Of a stretch of DNA of 64,000 nucleotides, positions 12,099 through 22,840 are shown in pieces. Below the pieces are notes generated by a model that saw nothing but the letters and a program-made list of their open reading frames with translations, made no database searches and was not told the origin of the DNA. Source of the stretch: Mortierella sp. BCC40632 (lineage: Eukaryota; Mortierellomycota; Mortierellomycetes; Mortierellales; Mortierellaceae); assembly GCA_011634665.1 (NCBI GenBank), contig WAEK01000018.1, positions 528,501 to 592,500 of the forward strand, in the 5' to 3' direction. How positions within the stretch are numbered: position 1 is the first letter of the stretch; each line of letters starts with the position of its first letter. A program made the position numbers and the translations under genes.

Positions 12099-14163
12099 CT
12101 AGATCAGCACGGCCGAGGATGCAGAAGAAGAGGTCGAGGACGTCTCTCTATCACGAATCGAGGCTTGCTGCGACATCGCCACCACCTGGGATACAGGGAT
12201 CTCCTCCCATGAATCATCCGACATGATGCTAGCTGCGTCATCCTCATCCTCACCGTCATCCTCAATCAATTTCTCTATTGCCACCGCTGTAGAAAGAGTC
12301 ATCTGTTGTGATTGGAGTGCTTCTGTGGGTCGCTCAATAATGTCCGCAGAGTCCTCATCCTCGGAGACTACTCCAATATCATCCAAAATAATCTCTTGTA
12401 GTTCATCCTGATTCGTCGACTGGACAGCCACAGCCTCTTCCTCATGTACTTGCTCCTTTACCTCCTTCTCCTTCTCCTCCACTGGGACTGTTGTCGGTGC
12501 TGTTGACGTTGTGGATGTTGCTGCTGCAATGACTGCGGCACTCTCTGTTTCCAAGCTAATTGCATCGTCTGCGCCTCCGAGTGTCTGTGCTTCTACTGCC
12601 GAAACCTTGCCTGGCATTGGGTCTTCTGAATCTGACTCACTACGATGAATACCAGCCCGACGGCGAGCCTCGTTAAACTCTTCCTGTCGTTCCATCTGGA
12701 CTCGCTCACGCTCAATCTTGTCCATATGCTTCTTGTTCTTTGCTTTGTTCGCCTTAAAGTCATCACGGGGGTCCAGTTTCCAGACAAGTGGTTGGTGGGA
12801 TTTTCGAAGATGACCGAGCATAGCATCATGGCCATCAATGGAAATACCCTTTCCACCTGTGTACTCGTCATAAGCCTCTTCCTCGTCCAGGCCCTCACCA
12901 TCATCATCACTGCTAACTGCGAGGTCCAAAGGAAAAGTCCTGTCAAGGGCACTGGCACGCGCAATCTCTTCCTGTTGAATTTCCTTTGCCTGCAAAAAGT
13001 CTTTGAGTTCAAGGAATCGTCGGAGCGGCTGCTGCATCAAGTCGAGGCATGAAATCAGTGTAGCTATGAACAAAAAATGAAAAAAAAGGGAGAGAGAGAG
13101 AGGGATAGGGAGAGGGGGATAGATGCATGGAGGTCAGACTAAATTTTCTTCTACTACTGTTTTCATCATCCTCTTCTTCTTCTTCTTTATGAGACGCACA
13201 CATTTTCGTGGAGTCGAACGGATGTAGATGTCTGTCTCAATGTGTGTGGATTAGGAGAGGCGCAGACAGAAAAAAAAAATGCATGTATGCACAAGCAATA
13301 GCAATTCCTCCTTTTCTCCCACTCCTCTTTTCTCTTTTTTCCTCCCGTTCTCCCTTTTACGGGTTCCCCTTTTTTCTTTTTATCCAAAAAGAAAAAGAAA
13401 AAAAGAAAGGTTCTATGGGCAAAAAAAAAAAAAAAAAAATACTACGGCTACTACTTACCAACTATCGCAGCATCCTGGTCTTCAGCAGATGGGGCAGTGC
13501 TGCTACCACTGCTGGAAATAAAATTCTCTGGTGCCTCCGATCCACTTGAGTACCAAATGCGTTCATTCAAGTACTCTGACATGTCTTGACATTCTAGGTA
13601 AAGGGACTATCAAGACGACCTGGGTTAGATCTCGTTGCGGAGCATTTTTTTTTCTTCTTCTCCCTGTGGTAACGAGAATAGGTCATGGCGTAAAAGAGCC
13701 ATTTTTTTTAAAAAAGAAATGCTCTACACCTACTTGGAGCAATTCGTTGTCCTTGAAGGTCTGCATGGTCTCTTGCTCCTCATTGGTAGCAGAGATCATT
13801 TCATCAAGGAGACCAGATAGATTTTGGGCCTTTTTTACCAACGCGTTTACTGAGAGCTATTACCAACATGCGTAACCATATGGATGTGAGAAAGAGAGAT
13901 AGATATAGGGAAAGAAAGCATGGTATACTTTGTGTTAGTCTTTGGAGAACAGTGTATTTGCGGTCAAAAAAAAGGCCACTCGAGTCTTGGTATTCAGCTG
14001 GAGACAGAGCTCCCTTCAGACGTACAGCATCATTTTGGATTGAGTGTTCAGTCAATAGCCGAGAGGACTGGTGATTTGTGGAGGACCGAGGATAAGATGA
14101 ATTCGAAGACTGGGAGTCGGTCTGGAAGAGGCGGGACCAAGCAGGAGGGGTTGTGGAAGTCAT
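12099..14163 (-). CDS. Unidentified protein with helical N-terminus and acidic C-terminus
   Basis: Four exons (14163-13929, 13849-13734, 13573-13459, 13063-12099) join in frame to about 476 residues. The N-terminal 75 residues are Ser/Thr-rich. Residues 75-190 are amphipathic helices (for example INALVKKAQNLSGLLDEM and LMQQPLRRFLELKDFLQAKE). A GAT-like three-helix bundle is possible because the run DNELLQ recalls GAT domains of Lsb5/TOM1 adaptors, but this is weak. A conserved-looking block (WKLDPRDDFKANKAKN) and a charged Lys/Arg/Glu helix follow. The last 170 residues are very acidic, ending with a DDSWEEIPVSQ segment. I do not recognise the family with confidence. The exon 3 acceptor (GAG before TAC at 13573) is the least certain boundary. 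The gene is divergent from PRP31. Confidence 0.7.
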
Positions 14164-15175
14164 TGTGGCGCAAAAGAGGTGGTGTGTATTTGTGGTAGAC
14201 ACAGGGTATTGAGAGAGAGAGAGAAAAGATAAAGTGAGAGGTTGTATGCTAGAGTTCTGGGTGTCGAGTGCTGTGTGGGCGCGCGGATGAGTGGGAGTGT
14301 TGAAACGTGCAACTGGGCGAGTGAGGTGGGTGTGGAAAGGGAGTGGAGAAAGAGAAAGAAGGAAGCAAAGGCCTTTTGCTCGTTCTCCATTTAATGGAAA
14401 AGCTTGGCGTACTCCGCTTATACTGCGGGCTGCGGCCAGTATGCCAGTCACACTCGTTGAATGCACCTTGGGATGGAGAAGAAACACATCTCAGGGCAGA
14501 CAGGCACGTCTCCTCATCTCCTTCCATCTAACTTTTTTTTATTTTTTTTTATTTCCGCTGCTGCGGGCACCACCAGACTCGTCAAGACCCGTTTGCAGAG
14601 TGCTAGGATGGGGATCCTGTCAAGTCAACTCAGATAGGTTCTCGCGACCTTTACTTTTAGTAGACCCTTGTCTTAATAGGAGACCATCCAGTAAAACTCT
14701 AGCATTAAAAAGAACAAAGTCCTTGTGTTATTGCTTCCATGCAGAAATGGTCCATGGGGCCACGACCATTGTTCTAACGGTCTAGTTTTGCCACAAAACA
14801 TTCAGAAGCAAGATTTGTCGACCCTTTCCAAAGTCACACCAATCTTTCAATCTTTTGTCCGAACCGACAATAGCTGTAAACGACTCGCCACAATCCAGTC
14901 GTGCCAAGCAATGGCACATAATTTGCAACCACCAGATATTGCCTGGTGACCCTCGTGTTTGATGTTCCATGCCAAAGGTCCAAACTGGGCGTATCCTGTG
15001 TAGGATCCACTAGGACGGAGGCTGTGAAGAAGAGGCGCGGAGGAAAAAAAAAAAAAAAAAAAAAAATTGGGTTGGGTGACTGCGCCTAAAATGGATCAGG
15101 TCGCTCTTCTGGGAGGACAACTCTTTTCACTTGCAGATCATTTCACTCGGAGACACACAGCATCCATTCCACAGC
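14164..15175. promoter_or_regulatory. Divergent intergenic region upstream of PRP31
   Basis: About 1 kb lies between the start codons of the acidic-protein gene and PRP31. Apart from A-runs (around 15043-15065) and a GA-rich stretch near 14210-14230, no feature is recognisable. Confidence 0.45.
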
Positions 15176-17137
15176 ATGTCATTAGCAGACGAATTCCTGG
15201 CAGACATTGGCGAGGAGGAGGAAGAAGAAGAGATTGAAGAACCCACATCTACTGCCAACGACTCTGTACCAGGCACACGGAATGGAGGAGCTCATGATAA
15301 TGACCAAGACATGGACCAGGATGGAGCTGACGAAGACGACGATGATCTGGACACAGAGATGCAGACCGAGGCTGACATTGCCTTGGAAAAAAAGATGATG
15401 ATGAAGTCAAGGGTGCAAAAAACGCAAGAGACATTGCCAAGCTGATGGACTCGAGCGAGATGCAGGGAATTCCTAAAGGTTAGGATCTTTCGATCAAAAA
15501 AAAAAAAAAAAAAAAAAAAAAAAACGCGCGCGCGCACAAACGCTCAGCCTATCAAAAAGATTAACACCACATTATCTTTTCTTTCGGTGATTATTATCTC
15601 CTTGATATTGCTTTTGACCCTTACAGGACATTGATCGATTCCAATCCTCCTCAGAATCAAAAGGCTCCGAAGTATCCGGCATGGTTGAGGATGATCCAGA
15701 GTACCAGCTTATCGTCAAGGCCAACACCATCACAGTCGCGATCGATAACGAGATCCTTGTTGTTCATAATGTATCAAAAGACTCTATTACTATCCTCTCT
15801 CCTTTCAACTCTTGGATCACCTCCATGGCCTTGACTCTTGATTCAGCGGAAAATCTAACTCCTGCCCTTTTTTTTACTCTTTAACAATAGTTCATCAGAG
15901 ACCACTATGAGCCCAAGTTCCCAGAACTGGAAACATTGGTTGCCAACCCACTGGATTATGCGCGGACAGTCATGAGGATCGCCAATCAGGAAGACATTAC
16001 CAAAGTCCATCTGGATGATATTTTGCCCGCTGCGACCGTCATGGTGGTGGTTGTCACAGGAACGACCACTGAGGGCCGGTCTTTGACAGACAGCGAATGG
16101 AGTGCCTGCGAGGACGCGTGCAATCTAGAACTAGAGCTCGATAGAGCCAAGGCAAAGGTACTAAAAAAAAGGGAAAAAGAAAAAGGAGCATCTTTTGCAT
16201 TCCCTAGAAGACACAAGTATCTTTCCAGACTAACTAGATTAATGCCTTTTATGATTTGTAGATTATCCAATATGTCGAGTCAAGATTGACGTTTATTGCA
16301 CCTAATCTCTCGGCCATCATTGGAACATCTACAGCAGCAAAACTGATGGGTCAAGCTGGAGGACTTACAGCTCTTAGTAAGATGCCTGCTTGTAACGTCC
16401 AGGTTCTGGGCAAGAACAAGACACTTAACTCTGCCCTCTCGAGTGCAACCAATGTCAAGAATGCAGGATATATCTATTATTCGCCTTTTGTGCTCACATT
16501 GCCTGTCGAGATCCGAAAGAAGGCCCAAAAGATGATTGCGGCCAAAATCTCACTCGCCGCCAGAATCGACAGGGTTCATTCGTACCCCGATGGCTCCTTT
16601 GGACGAAAGGTTCGAGAGGATGTAGAGAAGAAGATGGAAAAGTTGTTGGAACCACCACCACAAAAGAATGTCAAGGCTTTGCCCGCGCCTTTGGAGGCGC
16701 CCAAGAAACGACGTGGAGGACGGAGAGCACGCAAGGAAAAGGAACTGTATGCAGTGTCTGAGATGCAGAAGCTCAAGAACCGAGTCCAGTTTGGAGTGGA
16801 GGAAGAGGAGGTGATGATCTATGGCGAATCAGCAGGTCTAGGTATGTTGGGCCAGAATGTATCAGGCGTTGGTGCTGGAAGGATCAGAGCTGCCCAGGCC
16901 AAAGAAAGAAACAGGGGCAAGATCTCGAATCGTAATGCAGCGAGATTGGCTCAATATGGCGCGAATCAGAGTCGCAACGGAGGTCTTTCCACTGCAGGCA
17001 CGGCCACATCAATTGCATTCACACCCGTACAAGGTATTGAGCTTGCTGATCCGACAGCAGCAGCAGCCAAAGTCAAAGCTGCAAACGAAAAGTACTTTGG
17101 CACTGGAGGTTTCTTTAATGTTAACAAGAAGCAATAA
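15176..17137 (+). CDS. PRP31: U4/U6-associated splicing factor Prp31
   Basis: Four exons: 15176-15478, 15627-15770, 15891-16157 and 16262-17137. Prp31 binds the 15.5K protein and U4 snRNA through its NOP domain and is needed to assemble the U4/U6.U5 tri-snRNP. The MSLADEFLADIG start, PEYQLIVKANTITVAIDNE, FIRDHYEPKFPELE, the NOP core (FIAPNLSAIIGTSTAAKLMG, GGLTALSKMPACNV), the KKRRGGRRARK basic stretch and the C-terminal YFGTGGFF all match the family. Oddity: the expected segment KNARDIAKLMDSSEMQ in exon 1 is encoded in the +1 frame relative to both the N-terminus and exon 2. Reading it needs one frame change near the A7 run at 15387-15393 and a compensating change before the GTTAGG donor. A GTGCAA donor at about 15410 would keep a frame open but delete this conserved segment. 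Family call is certain; exon 1 detail is not. Confidence 0.93.
15496..15534. repeat. Poly-A tract followed by CG repeat inside PRP31 intron 1
   Basis: Twenty-nine A residues are followed by five CG dinucleotides, all within the first intron just after its unusual GTTAGG donor. Confidence 0.9.
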
Positions 17138-17791
17138 AGCGTGCGTTTCGAGGCGAATGAGAACTGTCCACTCCGGTCCTGGTGCCGAATTCTCCTTTAT
17201 TGTGTATTTACAAGGAAGGCTGAGTCGAATGGGAGGATAGTCGGTCTATGAAACGGAGGCGAGTACTTTGATCCTTTCCCTGTAGATGTTTATGGGATGC
17301 TCACGTAACGAGGATGGTGACGCTCACGTTTGGCAAAGAGGCTAAAAAAAAAGGAGATAGATTAGAGGACGATGAACCCCAACTAAAAACGTGCTCGCGT
17401 GACCACAGTCGCACTGTGCCTGGTAGGACAACAGGGGAATGTTTTTTTTTTTTTTTTTTTCCCAGTTTAATCTGAAATGGAGGAATGGCGAGTCGACCAT
17501 GGACAGATGGGTAGGCTGAGATGCCCGGAATGAGCGACACATTGCTTTAGTTTCTTCAGAGGGAACTGCGCGCACTGATGAGCCCAGAGTCCTTGATTTT
17601 GGCGGGGGGTTTTGCTGCTGTTGTAGACATGTTTGGTTCCTCACGCGGGGTCTTACAAAGTGTCACACCAACCGAGGCTGCAGATTTTTCTTTAAAAAAA
17701 GTGGGGGGGGGGGAGGGTAGGGCGGGGTTTTTTTCAAAAGGATGGGAAGGAAAAAAAAAAAAGAGTTACTCCCACAGAAGAAATGTCAAAC
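17138..17791. other. Intergenic region between PRP31 and small membrane protein gene
   Basis: The region holds convergent 3' ends, poly-T at 17442-17460 and a G-run near 17702-17710. A possible short 3' exon of the membrane-protein gene on the minus strand (acceptor near 17680) lies here. No other coding signal is seen. Confidence 0.4.
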
Positions 17792-18004
17792 TTACAGGTA
17801 GATGAGGATGCCAACAATCGGACACAAAAAGATCAAGAGGCACCAAAGAAGCTTAGACATAACAGGGCGGTCTGAGTCAAGGACCTGGACGACAGCAATG
17901 AGATCGAGAATGAGGATGATCAAGCTGACAAGCGAGGTCGAGTAGATTGCATACGAGCCCATAGAGGCAACTGTGGCTGCTGCTGATGCGACGATGGGAG
18001 CCAT
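17792..18004 (-). CDS. Small two-helix membrane protein (PLDc_N-like)
   Basis: The 70-residue frame starts MAPIVASAAATVASMG and has two hydrophobic segments: LVSLIILILDLIAVVQVL, and LLWCLLIFLCPIVGILIYL. They are separated by a short polar DSDRPVMSK loop. The second resembles the phospholipase D-nuclease N-terminal (PLDc_N) signature, in which a helix has the pattern LLW.L.I...P..G...Y. The family's function is unknown. The stop TAA overlaps a perfect GTAAGT donor (CT/GTAAGT at 17795), so the last codons may instead be spliced to a short downstream exon. Minus-strand frames upstream of the ATG are open but low-complexity, so this ATG is preferred. Confidence 0.6.
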   Translation of the reverse strand: MAPIVASAAATVASMGSYAIYSTSLVSLIILILDLIAVVQVLDSDRPVMSKLLWCLLIFLCPIVGILIYL

Positions 18005-18299
18005 TGTAGGTATGCGATCAATGTCCTGAATGTCCAAAACTGAGTCCTGCCGGGGAATGGGGCGAGAGAGTTGGGTGGATGAGAGAGAAGAAAGGGAGAA
18101 AGAGGAGGAGGAGAAAAGAGAGAAAGAAAAGAAAAAAAAGAGAGCGAAGACGAGCGCTTTTGTACTCACGATGGGCATTGTGCCACCACCTCCCAAGAAA
18201 AAAATAAAATAAAAAAAAAACTCATCCACTCGTTCCAGTCTACAAGGTTGGGGCAACACGGGGCTTTACTACAGACATGGCACTAGTGCCTACAGAGGC

Positions 18300-19899
18300 T
18301 CACTCTACTTCCATTCTATTGTCGCCATCAGAGTCCACCCGTCTGTCCTCCGTTTGGGTTTCGCCGCTCAAGTTCTCAACACCCTCCATGGACGATGTTG
18401 GGTCCATGTCCATATCGGTGCCATTGCCAGCACCATTTCCACTTCCGGCGCTCAGGATCTGCTTCTCTATTTCCATAGAGCTGTCCTCTTTCTTGGCCCC
18501 ATCTTCATCCTCTTCTTTACCAACAGAAGCTGTTCCTGAAGCCGAAGGATCCTTAGCCTCCGTCTGATCCTCGTCAGACGAATATATTGTCTCGTTTGGT
18601 CGGATCAATGTAAAGGCCAATGAGGCGGACCCATCATAGTTCCCGTTGACGGCTGCTTCAGGCTCTGACTTTTCTTCCGCATCAGAATTCTCATCCGCTT
18701 CGCCATCCAGTGCACTCCTCCCAATATATGCTGGGTTGGAAAACTCATTAATGGAGGAGGTGATCATCAGTACCTATATTATCATTCATCAGGAGTGATA
18801 TGGTCAGTCATAGCCACGACACATTTCCAACCTGGGATTGTATGAATAAAAAGAGTCAGGCCTTCAGACAAAATCTCTAAGGTACCTTCTCCACTGCGCG
18901 TAGGTATTTGATAAGGTTGCTATGATGCTCCGTTGGATATGCGAGGAGCTCGCACACCCGCTGGATAGTGAAAGGTGCACTTGTGAAGGCATTAAGAAGC
19001 CTAACGATGCGTTCATGGTACCCTTCTGGAGTTTCTAGTAGCAGCGTGTCCTTGGACATGGGTACCATCCTGTGTTCGACAAAGTTATTCTGAGACGTCG
19101 GTGTTGGCTGATGGATCAACTGACTGGCGTCCTGGCTGGCGATCACAGCTGTATTGGAGGACGAATCCTTATCATCGTCACTTTCATCTCCAAAGACGGC
19201 TGGTGTCGCTAGATACATGTTGCCTTTAGTATTTGTTGCATCATCTTTGCTCGGCTGCGCATGATCCGATTTGTCACCCGTTTTTTCCCTAGATGTAGCG
19301 CTGTCGCTCCCTTGGATTGTCTCATCCTTTGAGGATTCAGAGGTCGTCAAGTTCTCACTGCTACTCTGGAGTCGATCCTGCGAGGATATTTTCAAAGACT
19401 TTTTCTGTTCAGAAGAAGGCAAAGTCTCTGCTACATGACTCTCTTGACCCTGCTCGGGTACATGAGCTGCGTCCTGTTCTTGTGCAGCATCCACTTTAGC
19501 TGAGGCGACTGGAACAGGTTGAGCAAAGGGAGGGGATGACAGCAACTTGGATGGGGTGGCGGTGGGTACTGATGGCTGAGCAGAAAGTGCTGTTGTAAGA
19601 GGATTTGTAACGGTCGCCTCAGTGTAGGTCAGCTGCTTCGACTCTAGAACCCTGTCTAACCTCTCCAGTAGAGCCTTGCGAAGTACCTCCCATGGCACAC
19701 TATGTGGTAATGGAGCATGAAAGCAAGTTTTGGAAGCAAGTCGCTATCGTGTCAGTATCCTTGGCAGAGGAAATTGGGAGAGGCCTCATGGTTGAGTTTG
19801 CTTCTTTGTCTGCTTGAGTAGGAACCTGATCTGGTTTGTAGCGGCGATCTCGTCGATCAGAGGCACGCTCTCGAGAGTTTGTGATGATTCCTGTGCCAT
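18300..19899 (-). CDS. Protein phosphatase 4 regulatory subunit R2
   Basis: Three exons (19899-19826, 19699-18886, 18773-18300) encode about 453 residues. PP4R2 is the core regulatory subunit that links the PP4 catalytic subunit to R3 targeting subunits in DNA-damage and cell-cycle control. Family features are the short N-terminal helix pair (SVPLIDEIAATNQI joined to SVPWEVLRKALLERLD), the core PFTIQRVCELLAYPTEH, and LRAVEKV, which splices to LMITSSINEF. The C-terminal tail is acidic and ends in a DNRMEVE-like sequence, as in animal PPP4R2. A Ser/Thr/Gln-rich insert (about residues 50-200) separates the N-terminal helices from the core. The first intron uses a GTTCCT donor, chosen because it restores phase and alignment. 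Confidence 0.85.
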
Positions 19900-21312
19900 T
19901 GCGAGTATTGGATGTGAAATGGATCCTCTTTGGATAAAGTGAGTGTAACAGTAAGAGAAAGAGAGAAAGAGAGGATGAAGCGGAGAGATGGAGAGATGGA
20001 GAGATGGGGAGAGAGGTTGAGGGGAGGTATGCGGGAACAGGCACGAAAAAAGAGAGTTGAGATGAACCCGGTGATGAGATCGATGACTTTTTTTTACATT
20101 ATTGCATGACGCCACTGATTCATTCTTTCTGCTTGGATTCTGCTTGCTTGCCAACAAGAAGAGTCTTCTTCCAACCACAGATCTACTCTTTCACCAACGC
20201 AGGAGGCGCGTGGTCCTGCTGGCAAAGCTTCATCGAAGAGTAACATCCTTTTTTTTTTTTTTCTCCTCCCCCTCCTCTCTTTCGCCGCTCTCGCTGCTGC
20301 GCCCATAGTCTATGGGCGCAATGGTTATACTGTCCAAGGCACAATGACTTGGCTCCCAATAAGGTGGTGTCCACGACTAAAGGCACAAGTCGAGCTGAGC
20401 TATTTGTGGAAACAACCCCGGTCGAGTAAAGTAGATGGACCGACATACAAGTGAACATGCAGCCTGCTGCATGGGTCTAGGTCTTCAGTCAGTGCAGCAT
20501 ATGATTCGGTGGTCTGTCAGGGGCGTGACTGGGCGTCCGTTGGTTGAGGGACACACCCCTGGCTGGCGAGACGAGACGAGAGAAATGAGAAAAAAAAAGT
20601 ATGTGTGAGTGTGCGAGAGTGTGTGAGTGAGTGTATGTTGACAGGGAGGGTGAGAGAAAGTGAAAGAGTGATGGAAAAGAGAGTGGTAACATTCCCACAC
20701 ACAGACAGCATGTTTCCAGTACATGCGCGCCCACCGACAGACTGCGACAAATCCCGCCCACGGACTCTCTCTGCTTGGCCGGAATGCCCTTTTCTTATTT
20801 TCCTCTCTTCCCCGACTGACCCAAAAGACGGTTGGGTGGCTGCGGGATACCCCACACTGCACGCGCATCGAACATCACAACGCCGTGAGCTCGCGGGGCC
20901 CGCAAGGCCATTGGCTCGCTACTCTTCGACTCCGTGCATCCCTTTAACTTGAGCCTTTTTTTGTCTTTTTTCTTCTTCTTCTTCTTCTTCTTCTTCTTCT
21001 TCTTCTCCCTCTTTCTCTCTCTCTCTCTCTCTCTCCACTCTCTCTTACACACAAACACATTCTCTCTTTCTCTATTTCTTTCACCCCATCTCTTAGCATC
21101 CCATCATCTCTTAGCATCCTGTCACAGCTCTTTCCATCTCCTTTGCATTCCGGTCCACGCCGTCTCTTTTTCTCCATTTGCATCTGCTCCTGCTCATCTC
21201 TTCATCCCTCCCTGTTCTCCTGCTGCTACACTCTCTCACTCTCCGCCTGCCCGCCTCATCGCACTACCTCCATCCCCGTCAACCCTGCACATCCTCATCC
21301 CCACACACACCA
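19900..21312. promoter_or_regulatory. Divergent intergenic region between PP4R2 and PFK2/FBPase2 genes
   Basis: About 1.4 kb includes a TTC triplet repeat (20971-21006) running into a CT-rich tract up to about 21300. This would be pyrimidine-rich promoter or 5' UTR for the PFK2/FBPase2 gene. The region at 20580-20700 is GT/GA-rich. No convincing coding frame is seen. Confidence 0.45.
20971..21006. repeat. (TTC)n microsatellite
   Basis: About 12 TTC triplets precede a CT-rich stretch in the upstream region of the PFK2/FBPase2 gene. Confidence 0.9.
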
Positions 21313-22791
21313 ATGAGCATCAATCCACGTAACGTGTCTTTTGTTTGCTTCTGTTCTATCTCTCTTTTAGCCCACATGGCTCTGGCCAACCGATGGTCTA
21401 ACGCTCTTTCTTTCTTGCTCGCCTCCACCTTTTTTTTTTTTCCTCTGTCCTTCCGGACCCTGCTGTACTCCTCTAGGCTCTCGTATTGCCTGCGTGGTAA
21501 GCTTGTTTCCGATGCTTTTTTAGTGATCACTTCGGAACTGGCCATCACGATGGGTTCAGCGAATTAATGACTCCACCCTTCTTTTTCCGTCTGTCTTTGT
21601 TCTCTTCTTCACAGCTCGTCGGTCTTCCGGGTACCTCGAAGACGCTGATTGCTCAGAAAGGTATGGCTCCGCTCCTTCCAAACACTGCAGGGCCAGGAGA
21701 GTGTCCTAGGCAGGGCAGGGCGAAACCGCGAGTGGAACGACCATTGGTTGCTAACGAGTTGTCCTCGAGGCTCTCTCACCCCCACACACACACACAATTG
21801 CAAGTCTCTGTTCCATGAGCCTGTGTGTGTATGTGTGTATGTGCGGTGTGTGTGGGAGAGAGAGAGAGAGAGAAAAAAAAAAAAAAAAAAAAAAAAAAAG
21901 TGTTTGTGCTCGAGTTACTTTTCCACGGTTCACCCCACGGCCTCCTGCAATGCGCTTCCCTGTGGAATGCGGGTGCGGGAGGGAGCATCTGCAGAGGAAA
22001 AGAGGCCCTCGCTCCTTTTTTTCATTTCTCGTCTGCCGGTTCAACAGGTCTGGGCGCAGGAGGCGAGCCTGGTGAACTGGCCGGATGCTCCGTGCCCATC
22101 GTCCGTCGCACGGATGGGGCAATCGCCTTGCTAGCCCTTTTTGTCCTGACTCGTTCATATTGACTCTTGGTCTCGCTCCTCCCGTGGACGAGTAAAAGCG
22201 AATGGAATGAGTCGAGTGATCGGGAGTAGAGGGTTCAGGCCTAGTTGGGTGACTCTTTGGCCTCTGCAATAGAAAGAGAGAAGAGCAGGCTGAGGGGTTA
22301 AAAAAGAAACTCAGACTCCTCCATCCACTTTGCTGCACCCGCATCGCTCGTGCTGACTCGGCTTGCTTTCCTGAGGAGTCATGAAGGTTGCAGCTTGTCT
22401 TTTTGCAGCCAAGACCCTTTCCTTTAGCCCGACACACTTGAAATTGACAATACAAACATGCAGTGGCGAGACCGAGGCGGGGGTGAAGATTGGTGGGCGA
22501 GCGAGCGGACAGAGATGCACCAAGCGAGACATACGCCTGCGACGGACCGGGAGGAAAAAAGAAGACGAGGGTAGTTTGGCAGGGCAGGGCGGGGCAGGGC
22601 GGGGCAGGTCAGGGCAGGGCAAGGCCGTGCTTCGACCACACACCAAAAACAGTGACAAAGACGTACACAGACAGGGAGAGAGACCCGCCCCATTCTCGGC
22701 TCAGCCTTGTCTGCCTGTTTCGGTCCTGTTCCGAGACCACTCTTCTTAGGGTCATTGTCCCGCCTCTGCACTTGGGCCCCTTTTCCTCTCT

Positions 22792-22840
<49 letters not shown>

